Origin: Mucilaginibacter pedocola
Lineage (GTDB): Bacteria; Bacteroidota; Bacteroidia; Sphingobacteriales; Sphingobacteriaceae
Length of the DNA stretch: 64,000 bases
Assembly: GCF_002013915.1 (NCBI RefSeq)
Contig: NZ_MBTF01000012.1
Span: forward strand, 602,781-666,780
Direction: 5' to 3'
Shown: one piece after another, positions 55,970 through 63,955 of the stretch
Layout: each line of letters starts with the position of its first letter
How positions within the stretch are numbered: the first letter of the stretch is position 1
The notes under the pieces: generated by a model
The model's database searches: none
The model's input: only the letters and a program-made list of their open reading frames with translations
Told to the model about the DNA's origin: nothing
Made by a program: the position numbers and the translations under genes

Positions 55970-57193
55970 ATGAACAAGTCTTTTTCCCTGCTCTTTTATG
56001 CAAAGAGCTCCAAAATGAGTGCCGATGGCACCGCACCGATCTACTTACGCGTCACTATCGACGGGCAACGCATCGAAGTCTCCTCTAAACGCAATGCCAT
56101 TCCATCTAAATGGAACGCATCTGCACAGAAACTAACCGGCACAGGAGAGCAAATCCGTTCGGTGAACGAATACCTCAAAACATTGGAACACCAGGTTTAT
56201 GAAGTGCACAGGCAGATGATCGAAAAGAAACTGCCACTAACGGCCGCCAATCTCAAAAATGTATTGCTCGGCAAGGAGGAAAAACCAGTTGGTAAAACAC
56301 TCATCCCCATATTTGAACAGCACAATAACGAAGTAAAGGCGCTTATTGGAAAAGAGTTCGCCAAAGGCACCTTTGACCGCTATGAAACCAGCCTGAAACA
56401 CACCAAAGATTTCCTGCTATGGAAATATAAGGTAGCTGATATCGGCATTGATGGCATCGACCATGAGTTCATCATGGCTTACGATTTCTATTTGCGTACA
56501 GAAAGGAACTGTAACAATAACTCTACGGTAAAATACCTTAAGAATTTCAAGAAAATAATCCTGATATGCATCGCCAATGGCTGGCTGGATAAAGACCCTT
56601 TCGTGAAATACAAGCCGAAAGTAAAGCAGGTCAAACGCGACTTCCTGAATACGGAAGAGTTAGCAGCCATGGCAACAAAAAAATTGGCAAGTAGCCGCAC
56701 GGAACAGGTCAGGGATATCTTCCTGTTCTGCTGCTATACCGGGTTGGCCTATGCGGATGTCAAGAAGCTGAAACGTTCGGAGATCGTGCCCGGTGTTGAT
56801 GGCGGTAAATGGATAGCTACCAGCCGCAAAAAAACAAATACGGCTTCTAACATCCCGCTCTTGCCGCAGGCTATTGAATTGATGGATATTTATAGAGAAC
56901 ATCCGCAATGCGTGAATGAGGGCTTGCTGCTTCCCGTATTGAGCAATCAAAAAATGAATAGTTACCTAAAGGAAATAGCTGATGCCTGCGGCATAAACAA
57001 AGAGCTGACCTTCCATATTGCTCGCCACACTTTTGCAACTACCGTAACGCTTGCCAATGGTGTCTCCATTGAAAGCGTTTCTAAAATGCTTGGGCATACC
57101 AATATCAAAACGACACAGCACTATGCCAAAATACTCGACCTGAAAGTGAGCGAGGATATGGGCGCGTTGAAGGCAAAATTCAGTACCATTTAA
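55970..57193 (+). CDS. Tyrosine recombinase/integrase of element 2
   Basis: 407 residues, ATG start, with the same three-domain build as the integrase at 16159 and long identical stretches (SIESVSKMLGH, TTQHYAKILD). The catalytic His and Arg are in HIARHTFATT, and the Tyr in TTQHYAKI. The position of the first catalytic Arg is again Ala (YTGLAYADV). Being so similar and lying beside the same att core, it should use the same tRNA-Ser site, which explains the tandem array. Confidence 0.95.
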   Translation: MNKSFSLLFYAKSSKMSADGTAPIYLRVTIDGQRIEVSSKRNAIPSKWNASAQKLTGTGEQIRSVNEYLKTLEHQVYEVHRQMIEKKLPLTAANLKNVLLGKEEKPVGKTLIPIFEQHNNEVKALIGKEFAKGTFDRYETSLKHTKDFLLWKYKVADIGIDGIDHEFIMAYDFYLRTERNCNNNSTVKYLKNFKKIILICIANGWLDKDPFVKYKPKVKQVKRDFLNTEELAAMATKKLASSRTEQVRDIFLFCCYTGLAYADVKKLKRSEIVPGVDGGKWIATSRKKTNTASNIPLLPQAIELMDIYREHPQCVNEGLLLPVLSNQKMNSYLKEIADACGINKELTFHIARHTFATTVTLANGVSIESVSKMLGHTNIKTTQHYAKILDLKVSEDMGALKAKFSTI

Positions 57194-57204
57194 CAAAAGT
57201 CAGA

Positions 57205-57740
57205 ATGAATAACGAAACAGTGATCACCTCAGATGATACCATCACAGATAAGATCTACCACATCAGGAATAAAAAGGTGATGCTGGATAAAGACCTGGCG
57301 GCCTTATACGATTCCTACCGGGCAGTTAAACCGCGCAGTAAGCAGGAATCTTAGCCGGTTCCCTCCCGACTTTATGTTTCAATTAACAAGGGAAGAGCTC
57401 AACAACTTGATGTACCAAAATGGCACATCAAGTTGGGCGGCACCCGTAAACTTCCCAATGTTTTCACGGAACAAGGCGTTGCCATGCTCTCCGGGGTGTT
57501 GACAAGTGAATGTGCCGTGAGTGTCAATATCCAGATCATGCGGATATTCACAAGAGTTCGCGAAATGCTTTTGGATAACACGGAGCTTCGGTTAGAGATC
57601 GAGAAAATAAAAAAGGAATTGAACAACCAGGGTAAAAATATGGAAGTGGTTTTCAAATACCTTGACGAATTATCGGCATGGCTGCCAAAAGCCCGAGCGA
57701 TACAAGAAAACGGCTCGGGCATAAACCTGACGATATATAA
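57205..57740 (+). pseudogene. ORF6N-domain gene broken by frameshifts
   Basis: The start (ATG 57205; KIYHIRNKKVMLDKDLAALY) and later parts match the intact ORF6N gene at 17450. The reading frame changes near 57310 (LYD to VPTGQLNRAVSRNLSR), again near 57435 (into GGTRKLPNVFTEQGVAMLSG) and again near 57670, after which it ends in RKRLGHKPDDI and a stop at 57740, like KRKRIGYKPDE of the intact copy. Three small indels explain this. The open frame that runs to 57879 continues in the wrong frame after the third shift. Confidence 0.8.
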
Positions 57741-57903
57741 CTATTCCATATCCGGCAAAGGGGGCAAGTTCCGCCGCCCCCGATTCCTTGTGGCAACAAG
57801 CAAAGTGGTTTTCGTGGACGAAAATACATCTTTGCTGGGCGCACAGGCGGCCAGCGGCAAGCCTGCCAAAAGCCGTTGAAGCAATCGGAGTTTGGAGCCA
57901 GCT

Positions 57904-58179
57904 TTACATTGGCCAATCAACCTCGCTACCTAATTTCGGATGATAGCTGGGGCGGTAAATGATATATTGCTTTTCGCTCAGGTCCCTGATACACCGGTGG
58001 TATGTGGCGATCGAGTTTATCTTGGAGATGCGCATCAGTTCACGGCGGTTGACCCGGAATGGTGCGGCATGCCTATTCCGTTGCCAGCTTGCAAGCACGG
58101 CATAAAATAAGGCAATGTGTGAAGTGAGTAGTGTAGAATCTTTGCTCAGGCGGGTAGTCAACGGTTGAAGTATTTTCAT
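57904..58179 (-). CDS. Small element protein, unknown
   Basis: 91 residues, ATG start, basic and helical (SHIALFYAVLASWQRNRHAA, then RVNRRELMRISKINSIATYH). The second half resembles a winged-helix fold, with SKINSIATYHRCIRDLSEKQ as the recognition part. It overlaps the HTH_17 gene stop by 4 bases, so the two are translationally coupled. Proteins like this follow excisionase-type genes in Bacteroidota elements. A role in replication or excision control is inferred. Confidence 0.65.
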   Translation of the reverse strand: MKILQPLTTRLSKDSTLLTSHIALFYAVLASWQRNRHAAPFRVNRRELMRISKINSIATYHRCIRDLSEKQYIIYRPSYHPKLGSEVDWPM

Positions 58180-58448
58180 GATGTAGACCCTTCTTCCAGC
58201 AAAGCATTGATGTCATCCAGCTTATAGTACAACGTCGAACCGACCTTAGTGAAACGCAGTGTTCCATTAATGCGGAGGTTTTGCAATGTGCCGGGTGAAA
58301 TATTAAGCAGGCGCCGCACTTCCACGCTTTTCAGCCATTGTTTTTGCTCGGCATTTACTGCCGGCTTCATCAATTCTTTGAGTTCGGTAAGGAGTTCTTC
58401 CTTAAAACGGAAAAGGTCTTCCTGTGTGAGTATGTCTATTGCTGCCAT
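58176..58448 (-). CDS. MerR/excisionase-type helix-turn-helix protein
   Basis: 90 residues from the ATG at 58448 (MAAIDILTQEDLFRFKEELL); the frame is open further upstream, but that part is not protein-like. The HTH_17 domain reads WLKSVEVRRLLNISPGTLQN, then LRINGTLRFTKVGSTLYYKL. It is the counterpart of the gene at 40956 in element 1. It overlaps the next gene by 4 bases. Confidence 0.85.
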   Translation of the reverse strand: MAAIDILTQEDLFRFKEELLTELKELMKPAVNAEQKQWLKSVEVRRLLNISPGTLQNLRINGTLRFTKVGSTLYYKLDDINALLEEGSTS

Positions 58449-59122
58449 AATCATTTTTTTATGGAGCGAAAGTGGCAAGGTTTGGAGGATACTACTCCCC
58501 GGTTGTTCCCGGAGGGGAAATATTAATCCTAGTGTCCCGTAAGACGGGCCATCGTAGCCAAGAATTACTGACCATGCCCTGGGATGCCGACAAAAAAAAA
58601 CTTGGCTATAATTCAAACATAACAAGGTTCTTTGTTTATTGCACACAGCTATCCATTGCAATGCGTAAACAACCGGGAGCAGTAAGCAGCAGGGATGTCA
58701 AGGCCGGGACTCCGCTGAAAAGCGCAGGCCCGCTTGTATAGCCTTGACGTTCTTGCTGCGGTGCTAATTTTGTGATGGCAGTGCAGCGGATAGTGTTGAA
58801 TTTTCTTTGAGTTCAGGCATTGTCCATTATTACGAATGTTGATTTAAGGTGTAGAGGTTTCCTACAGAAATAATTCTGCGGAACCAATTATGGTCAATTG
58901 AAATTGCTATCGTAGAACTACATGGAGTAATACCACAAGTCCCTTCGATACAGAAAGTACAGATAATGGACTACGATGATTTCTTTGAGGTTTATTTCGG
59001 TCACTTCAACAGTTATATTTCTAACGCGTCCGAATATTTCTATGCGATAGGGTGCCATGAAGATTGCGGGGCATAATTATTGTTGCACTACGCGTATCTG
59101 ATCAACTACTACTAATACGCTT
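58449..59122. other. Non-coding region with inverted repeat and a doubtful small frame
   Basis: 674 bases. The inverted-repeat structure at 58661-58773 is described separately. A 36-codon frame on the plus strand, 58966-59076 (MDYDDFFEVYFGHFNSYISN and on), has a protein-like composition but no support beyond that. Confidence 0.45.
58661..58773. other. Conserved non-coding inverted-repeat element, copy 2
   Basis: Arms at 58686-58704 and 58741-58759 pair over 19 positions with three mismatches (GTCAAGGC / GCCTTGAC is exact). The flanks GTAAACAACCGGGAGCAG and CTGCGGTGCTAATTTTGT match copy 1 at 35211-35331, whereas the loop differs. The partly independent change of the arms hints that the structure matters. 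Confidence 0.7.
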
Positions 59123-59407
59123 ATGAATGCCGAAAAAATTTACTTTGAAAACCAATTTTGCAATGAAACTGAATGCCTGCCGCTTGCCGATGCTATCCGG
59201 GCATCGCTATCTATCGCCGACTATTATCAGCCTGAATGCTTTGTACTGAAAGTCAAAAAATGGGGAGAGTACCACGTGAAAGCTTATTACCGTGTCAACG
59301 GGCTATTATATTATGCCACCGCAAAAATGGACCGCTCAGGTAATATTACTGAAAAAAGGCTGAACGTTCAGAATTTGAACGGCACCGTGCTAAAGATCGC
59401 TGTCTGA
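59123..59407 (+). CDS. Small protein of unknown function
   Basis: 94 residues, ATG start (MNAEKIYFENQFCNETECLP). The middle is beta-rich (KVKKWGEYHVKAYYRVNGLL, YYATAKMDRSGNITEKRLNV). I do not recognise a family. It converges with the XRE gene at 59434 and has a clean start and stop. Confidence 0.55.
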   Translation: MNAEKIYFENQFCNETECLPLADAIRASLSIADYYQPECFVLKVKKWGEYHVKAYYRVNGLLYYATAKMDRSGNITEKRLNVQNLNGTVLKIAV

Positions 59408-59433
59408 AACGCAGTAGCCAGGAAAGGCTATCA

Positions 59434-59820
59434 TTAATTTTTTGTGCTGTTAGGTTTGTCTTTCTGCGCAAGAACTTCTTCCAGAAGGAAAATGGCTTTT
59501 CTTTGCAGTTCTAATATTTCCCTATCCCGTGCATCAAGGCGTTGCCTACCCCTTTCGATATGTGCTTCGCCTGGGCGGGGAGGTATGACCTCATTAGAAA
59601 CCAAACTTAGCACATCCACTTCAAACGCCTCGGCGATCTGTCCGAGGCGGGAAAAGTTAATATCGGTAAGACCATTCTCGATCTTTGATAATGAGGCACT
59701 GCTAACGTCGAGCTTTTCAGCGACCGCTTTTAGGCTTAGCCTTTTATCTTTCCTTAGAGGCCGGATATTTTGCCCTACGAAAGCATTTATCGATAACGTA
59801 CGTTGTTTTTTTCCTCCCAT
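59434..59820 (-). CDS. XRE-family transcriptional regulator
   Basis: 128 residues with a clear helix-turn-helix at about 15-72 (VGQNIRPLRKDKRLSLKAVA, then EKLDVSSASLSKIENGLTDI) and a coiled-coil tail (ARDREILELQRKAIFLLEEV). It is probably a regulator of element genes. The next gene upstream (59835) begins on the same strand with a 14-base gap, so they form a small operon. Confidence 0.85.
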   Translation of the reverse strand: MGGKKQRTLSINAFVGQNIRPLRKDKRLSLKAVAEKLDVSSASLSKIENGLTDINFSRLGQIAEAFEVDVLSLVSNEVIPPRPGEAHIERGRQRLDARDREILELQRKAIFLLEEVLAQKDKPNSTKN

Positions 59821-59834
59821 CGAAAACTTATAGG

Positions 59835-60122
59835 CTATATTGACTTATCGGCAGAATAAACCACACCGCTGCTTAGCAATATACACTCCATATCCAGCCG
59901 GTATAATAATTCGTCATATTGTTCCAGTAATGGGTTATTATTATCGTAAGCAAATAACAACTTCCTTAATTCATGATAGCCGTTGCGCATTTCATTCAAC
60001 AGGTTTTCGACTTCGCAAGTAGTGATTTGGCTCTGCAATAATGCACGTAAAATCTTCGTTCGCAATTCTGCAACTTTCGTTTTTGTGTCGATAATTGATA
60101 AATATACAGCGTCCTTCGTCAC
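59835..60122 (-). CDS. Small helical protein, operon partner of the XRE regulator
   Basis: 95 residues, ATG start, almost all helical (LRTKILRALLQSQITTCEVE, then NLLNEMRNGYHELRKLLFAY). No motif is known to me. It lies 14 bases upstream of the XRE gene and reads in the same direction. It may be a regulator partner or an antitoxin-like protein; the sequence does not decide. Confidence 0.55.
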   Translation of the reverse strand: MTKDAVYLSIIDTKTKVAELRTKILRALLQSQITTCEVENLLNEMRNGYHELRKLLFAYDNNNPLLEQYDELLYRLDMECILLSSGVVYSADKSI

Positions 60123-60241
60123 TACCTTAATTTGGTGAATTATAAAATAGCCTATTTTGCAATTATATTCCTAATGCGAATATAATGCCAAGAAAGGTAA
60201 CCTTATGAACGTAAAAGCGAGATCAGGAATTCTTATTCGAT

Positions 60242-60532
60242 CTATCCCTTAACGTCGAATTCATTCAGCGGCATAATATTTTTCCAAAGTTCAATAGCAT
60301 TCGTATTGTCGATAGTAAGGCAGATCGCTTCCTGCATCTCTTTGGAAATATTACCGCCTTTAACTTTGGTCCACATGCCCCGGTGCCTGCCTTTTTCCAG
60401 CAACATGGAATCACCGCCAATGATCTGCACGAAGAAAAATAATTTTTCATTCGGCTCATCGCTTAGCGGGATGCACTCAAAACTATAAACTATACCTGCG
60501 CAAGATGTATTTAGAAGCATCTGAAAATGCAT
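60242..60532 (-). CDS. Small protein of unknown function
   Basis: 96 residues, ATG start (MHFQMLLNTSCAGIVYSFEC), with a beta-rich first half (EKLFFFVQIIGGDSMLLEKG) and a helical end. No family recognised. It stands alone on the minus strand, with a short AT-rich leader. Confidence 0.5.
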   Translation of the reverse strand: MHFQMLLNTSCAGIVYSFECIPLSDEPNEKLFFFVQIIGGDSMLLEKGRHRGMWTKVKGGNISKEMQEAICLTIDNTNAIELWKNIMPLNEFDVKG

Positions 60533-60677
60533 TACGTTTAATACAATTTTTATTTTACGGCAACATACACAAATGTTATATATACGGACTCAAAATTATG
60601 GACGATACGGCATACACAGCTGCTTAAAAGCCTGCCTGCAGATAAAACCTAAGTTCCGACCCTACACCTATTATAAC

Positions 60678-60709
60678 AAAGCCCTCGGCTCAACGAACCG
60701 GGGGCTTTT
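60678..60709. terminator. Terminator-like hairpin
   Basis: Stem AAAGCCCTCGG / CCGGGGGCTTT with an 8- to 9-base loop and TTT after it. The surrounding 312 bases (60533-60844) hold no convincing gene; the open frame through this site reads across the hairpin. Confidence 0.5.
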
Positions 60710-60844
60710 GATAAATATAATTCCCTCAATACAACTTGCCGTTGCTATTAATTATTACAGGCGGGCAATAAATATGTTTTACCCCAGCTTTGAAAAATAA
60801 TTTTTATTGCGCTCTAATTCTTCAAAAATTGAGGCTATTAGCAA

Positions 60845-61045
60845 TTAATCCGAATCCTCCAGGCTAAAGAGGTCTTCAACCTTCACATCGAAATAATCCG
60901 CAAGCTTCAAGGCGATAACCGTTGAAGGCACATAAACATTTTTTTCAATAGAATATATCGTCTGCCGTGACACGTTCAGTATTTTCGCCAGATCATCCTG
61001 CGTAATATTTGCTTTCGCCCTTTGGACTTTTAAAGTGTTCTTCAT
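60845..61045 (-). CDS. Small XRE-family repressor-like regulator
   Basis: 66 residues, almost entirely a helix-turn-helix (VQRAKANITQDDLAKILNVS, then RQTIYSIEKNVYVPSTVIAL), of the short Cro/YgzD-like type. It lies 5 bases after the stop of the membrane protein gene on the same strand. Such pairs of a membrane protein and a short XRE regulator are common in bacteria; the regulator probably controls the pair. Confidence 0.85.
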   Translation of the reverse strand: MKNTLKVQRAKANITQDDLAKILNVSRQTIYSIEKNVYVPSTVIALKLADYFDVKVEDLFSLEDSD

Positions 61046-61050
61046 AACTG

Positions 61051-61581
61051 CTACCGGATGAATATCAAATAGCCCACAACCATTAACAGCACACAGATAT
61101 AAACGAGGAAAAATATTTTATTACGCTTAATATTCGTTCCGACCGTTTCATTGCTCCTGATCCACAACGGATCCATATACAAACCAATATTGAACAGTAA
61201 CAAATAAACCGAAAGGCTTATAAGGATAATTAGCGGCAGGTCGTTTGATAAGCTAATTATTACGTGAGTATTTACCGTTCCTACGAAACTTAACGCAATC
61301 AGCAAAGAAACCAAAATCCCGAACCCAAACTGGAAAACTTTGCCTCTAATGGTTTTTACCCGGTCATCATCGATACGTTCTTTACTGAAAGCGATTATAA
61401 ACAAGCCAAACAGGATCAATAAAAAGCAAAGCTGCGAATGTTGGGCAGTTGAAAGGCGTTTTATGATCGTAAAAGGGCTAATGCTCTCCAGGATCATTAA
61501 TAGCAATGCTGCGCCTGTTAATGCCAAGCCAGCGATTTTGGCTTTATAAGACTGCTGAGGAAATAAAGTAAAATTGTTCAT
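61051..61581 (-). CDS. Four-helix membrane protein paired with the XRE regulator
   Basis: 176 residues with four hydrophobic segments (AGLALTGAALLLMILESISP, LCFLLILFGLFIIAFS, FGFGILVSLLIALSFVGTVN, LIILISLSVYLLLFNIGLYM) and a fifth at the C-terminus (IFFLVYICVLLMVVGYLIFI). The pattern resembles DUF2178-type proteins encoded next to XRE regulators. It sits in the inner membrane. The function is unknown. Confidence 0.75.
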   Translation of the reverse strand: MNNFTLFPQQSYKAKIAGLALTGAALLLMILESISPFTIIKRLSTAQHSQLCFLLILFGLFIIAFSKERIDDDRVKTIRGKVFQFGFGILVSLLIALSFVGTVNTHVIISLSNDLPLIILISLSVYLLLFNIGLYMDPLWIRSNETVGTNIKRNKIFFLVYICVLLMVVGYLIFIR

Positions 61582-61827
61582 ATCTTTTTAATTATTGCGC
61601 AATATAAGTAAACTTTACAAAATGACAAGAAAACTATTAAATTTATCGGTTTATGGCTTGTTAAAAGATAGTAATATATTTCAAAGGCCAAATAGGCTAA
61701 TGAATATTCTGAATAATTTTAAATTCTCAATTAAATTTTGTTTAATCATGAATTAAGGTAGATTTGAACCAAGCAAATCAAAATGTATTGATTTGTATTT
61801 TTTTAACTAAACCTTAAAACAAAAAAA

Positions 61828-62622
61828 ATGAAAAAAGTATTTTTTTCTGCGGCTATGCTATTGGCACTAGCCATCGTTTGGGCTTCTTGCCAAAAAAACA
61901 CTACCAACCCATCTGCCCAAGCAAGTGATGCTGGCAAATTAAAAACAGCGGATATTGGAATGTGGCATAACACAGCCCTTGACCTTCTTGCGCAACAACA
62001 ATCCACCCTGAAGGTCAACTCGACCGGTGGCTCTGTTCAGCCCACATTTAATGAAGTAAGAGAAAAACTCATTGTGTCGCTTGTAAAAGAAAACCCTGAA
62101 ATATTTAATGAGGGTGAGATCAGAAAATCATTAAAAGCTCTGGATGCAACTAAAAATGCGGCAACCATCCATGCATGGGGCAAGATGGATGGATTAGATA
62201 AACTAAGCTCGATCATTGAAACACTGAAAGATAGAAATGACATTAGCCAACAATTGGTAAATGCTTTGGAAGACATTCATAAGCAGACAAAATCAGGCGT
62301 AGATGTGGAGACGATATTAGTTTCAGTAAATAAGTTGACGACAACGAATTTTAGCGAAAAAGACAGAAAGTTCGCAGATGCTTTTGCTGTTGTTTATAAT
62401 TCATCTTACAATTATTGGAGTGCTTCGGCAAAAAGCGCAAATGGCTTGAAAATAAATAAAGTTGCCGAACCGGGTCCAAGCGGTTGCAACCAGGTTATCA
62501 TTGCTGCTGATGCGGCTGGTGCACTATATGGAATGATTACCGGGCCAATATCTTCTGTTTTGGAGGCTGCTGCATTTTCTTTCCTTGCATCGATCAACCC
62601 GCCTTGCGAGCCGGCAAGCTAA
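61828..62622 (+). CDS. Putative lipoprotein of unknown function
   Basis: 264 residues with a lipoprotein signal (MKKVFFSAAMLLALAIVWAS, then Cys of ASCQKN). The rest is helical and has no known motif (VREKLIVSLVKENPEIFNEG, LSSIIETLKDRNDISQQLVN); the C-terminal 50 residues are Gly/Ala-rich (NQVIIAADAAGALYGMITGP). It may be an exported, lipid-anchored peptide-like protein. A strong terminator follows, and then the IS element. The AT-rich leader (61582-61827) probably holds its promoter. Confidence 0.7.
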   Translation: MKKVFFSAAMLLALAIVWASCQKNTTNPSAQASDAGKLKTADIGMWHNTALDLLAQQQSTLKVNSTGGSVQPTFNEVREKLIVSLVKENPEIFNEGEIRKSLKALDATKNAATIHAWGKMDGLDKLSSIIETLKDRNDISQQLVNALEDIHKQTKSGVDVETILVSVNKLTTTNFSEKDRKFADAFAVVYNSSYNYWSASAKSANGLKINKVAEPGPSGCNQVIIAADAAGALYGMITGPISSVLEAAAFSFLASINPPCEPAS

Positions 62623-62640
62623 TACGAAAATATTACGAAA

Positions 62641-62678
62641 GCAAAAGGCTGCCTCAGAAAATGAAGCAGCCTTTTTGC
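62641..62678 (+). terminator. Rho-independent terminator after the lipoprotein gene
   Basis: Stem GCAAAAGGCTGC / GCAGCCTTTTTGC with a 13-base loop and a T run inside the right arm, 19 bases past the stop. Confidence 0.85.
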
Positions 62679-62729
62679 TTTAGGTACTTGTCCCATCCTA
62701 AAATAGGTTGACACAAAAAGTGTTAACAA

Positions 62730-63137
62730 ATGAAAGAACAAGAAGTTAAGGCCTATCAGAGAAAGACCCAAAAAGATTACAGTTTATCATTTAAACTGGA
62801 GATTGTAGACGCAGTAGAAAAAGGCGAACTTACTTACAAGCAGGCGCAGTTGCGTTATGGCATCCAGGGTAAAAGCACCGTGTTGGTTTGGTTGCGAAAA
62901 CATGGTAGATTAGATTGGAAAGAATCAGAAGCCATGAAAAGAGATACACCCAATAAGAAGATCCGGGAACTGGAAAAGAAGCTAAAGCGATTGGAACAAG
63001 AGAAAGAAGTTTTGAACCGAGCTATCGATATAGCCGACAGCCGGTTGAATACTGATATTAGAAAAAAGTATTTGAGCCTGTTGTCAGAAGCTACAGAACA
63101 GGCTCGAAGCGAGACCGACGAACCGTTGGATTTGTAG
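62730..63137 (+). CDS. IS3-family transposase OrfA
   Basis: 135 residues with a helix-turn-helix at about 12-60 (YSLSFKLEIVDAVEKGELTY, then AQLRYGIQGKSTVLVWLRKH) and a leucine-zipper coiled coil (KIRELEKKLKRLEQEKEVLN). It binds the IS ends. The start lies 16 bases after IRL. The stop is 75 bases beyond the start of the OrfB frame, as usual in this family. Confidence 0.92.
   Translation: MKEQEVKAYQRKTQKDYSLSFKLEIVDAVEKGELTYKQAQLRYGIQGKSTVLVWLRKHGRLDWKESEAMKRDTPNKKIRELEKKLKRLEQEKEVLNRAIDIADSRLNTDIRKKYLSLLSEATEQARSETDEPLDL
63062..63068 (+). promoter_or_regulatory. Programmed -1 frameshift site (A AAA AAG)
   Basis: The heptamer A-AAA-AAG lies in the correct phase of OrfA (codons AAA 63063-63065, AAG 63066-63068). 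Slipping back one base enters the OrfB frame exactly at its first open codon. Confidence 0.85.
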
Positions 63138-63955
63138 CTAACGTTTTAGGATATAGCCGTCAATATTTCTATAAGCACTGCAAAGAGCAGGAGCAAAAGA
63201 ACGAACAGGAACTGCAAATAAAGCAGCTTGTTGACAAGGAGCGGAAAGTATTATCCCGTTTAGGTGGCAGAAAACTTCATCATCAGATCAGAGATAGCTT
63301 GCAAGCGCAGGAGATCAAGTTTGGGCGGGATAAACTGTTTGCCCTGTTAAAGAAAAATGGGATGCTGATATTGCCTAAACGCAGATACATACAAACCACC
63401 ATGTCAAAGCATTGGCTAAGAAAATACCCTAACCTGGTTAAAGATATCGTTGTAAAACGTCCCGATGAGGTATGGGTAAGTGATATTACCTATCTCAAAA
63501 CAGATGAGGGCAATTGTTATCTGAATATGGTGACCGATGCTTATAGCAGGAAGATAATGGATTATGCGATAGCTGATAACATGGAAGCGGCACAAATGAA
63601 GCAGGCCTTTCAAATGGCTATCAGGAACAGAAAAAACAGGCAGCACCAACTTATACATCATTCAGACCGGGGGATGCAGTACTGTAGTGCAGAATATGTA
63701 AGTATCGCAAATCAGCATCAGATCAAAATCAGCATGACTGAAAATGGAGATCCTTATGAGAATGCACTGGCTGAACGGATGAATAGAACTTTAAAGGAAG
63801 AGTTTGGCTTAGGCAACGTACTAAAATCAAAATTGCATGCAAAATTATTAACAGAAGAAGCTGTTGATCTGTACAATAATTACCGGCCGCATTTATCTTT
63901 GAAGATGAAAACACCTCAAAGTGTTTATAAACAAAAATCCCAGCTACTCACGTAA
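63062..63955 (+). CDS. IS3-family transposase OrfB (made by -1 frameshift from OrfA)
   Basis: The frame is open from 63062. It has no good start codon of its own before residue 80, so it should be made as an OrfAB fusion through the slippery site. It holds the DDE catalytic core: Asp in WVSDITYLKT, Asp in LIHHSDRGMQY and Glu in ENALAERMNR. An N-terminal HTH_21-like part (KLHHQIRDSLQAQEIKFGRD) precedes it. All parts are intact, so the IS could be active. Confidence 0.9.
   Translation, partial: KKVFEPVVRSYRTGSKRDRRTVGFVANVLGYSRQYFYKHCKEQEQKNEQELQIKQLVDKERKVLSRLGGRKLHHQIRDSLQAQEIKFGRDKLFALLKKNGMLILPKRRYIQTTMSKHWLRKYPNLVKDIVVKRPDEVWVSDITYLKTDEGNCYLNMVTDAYSRKIMDYAIADNMEAAQMKQAFQMAIRNRKNRQHQLIHHSDRGMQYCSAEYVSIANQHQIKISMTENGDPYENALAERMNRTLKEEFGLGNVLKSKLHAKLLTEEAVDLYNNYRPHLSLKMKTPQSVYKQKSQLLT

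Noticed and set aside
57741..57879. Extended C-terminus of the second ORF6N frame
   Set aside because: Comparison with the intact copy shows that this part is read in the wrong frame after a third frameshift; the original stop is at 57740.
60573..60800. Plus-strand frame of 75 codons
   Set aside because: It reads through a terminator-like hairpin and has unlikely composition.
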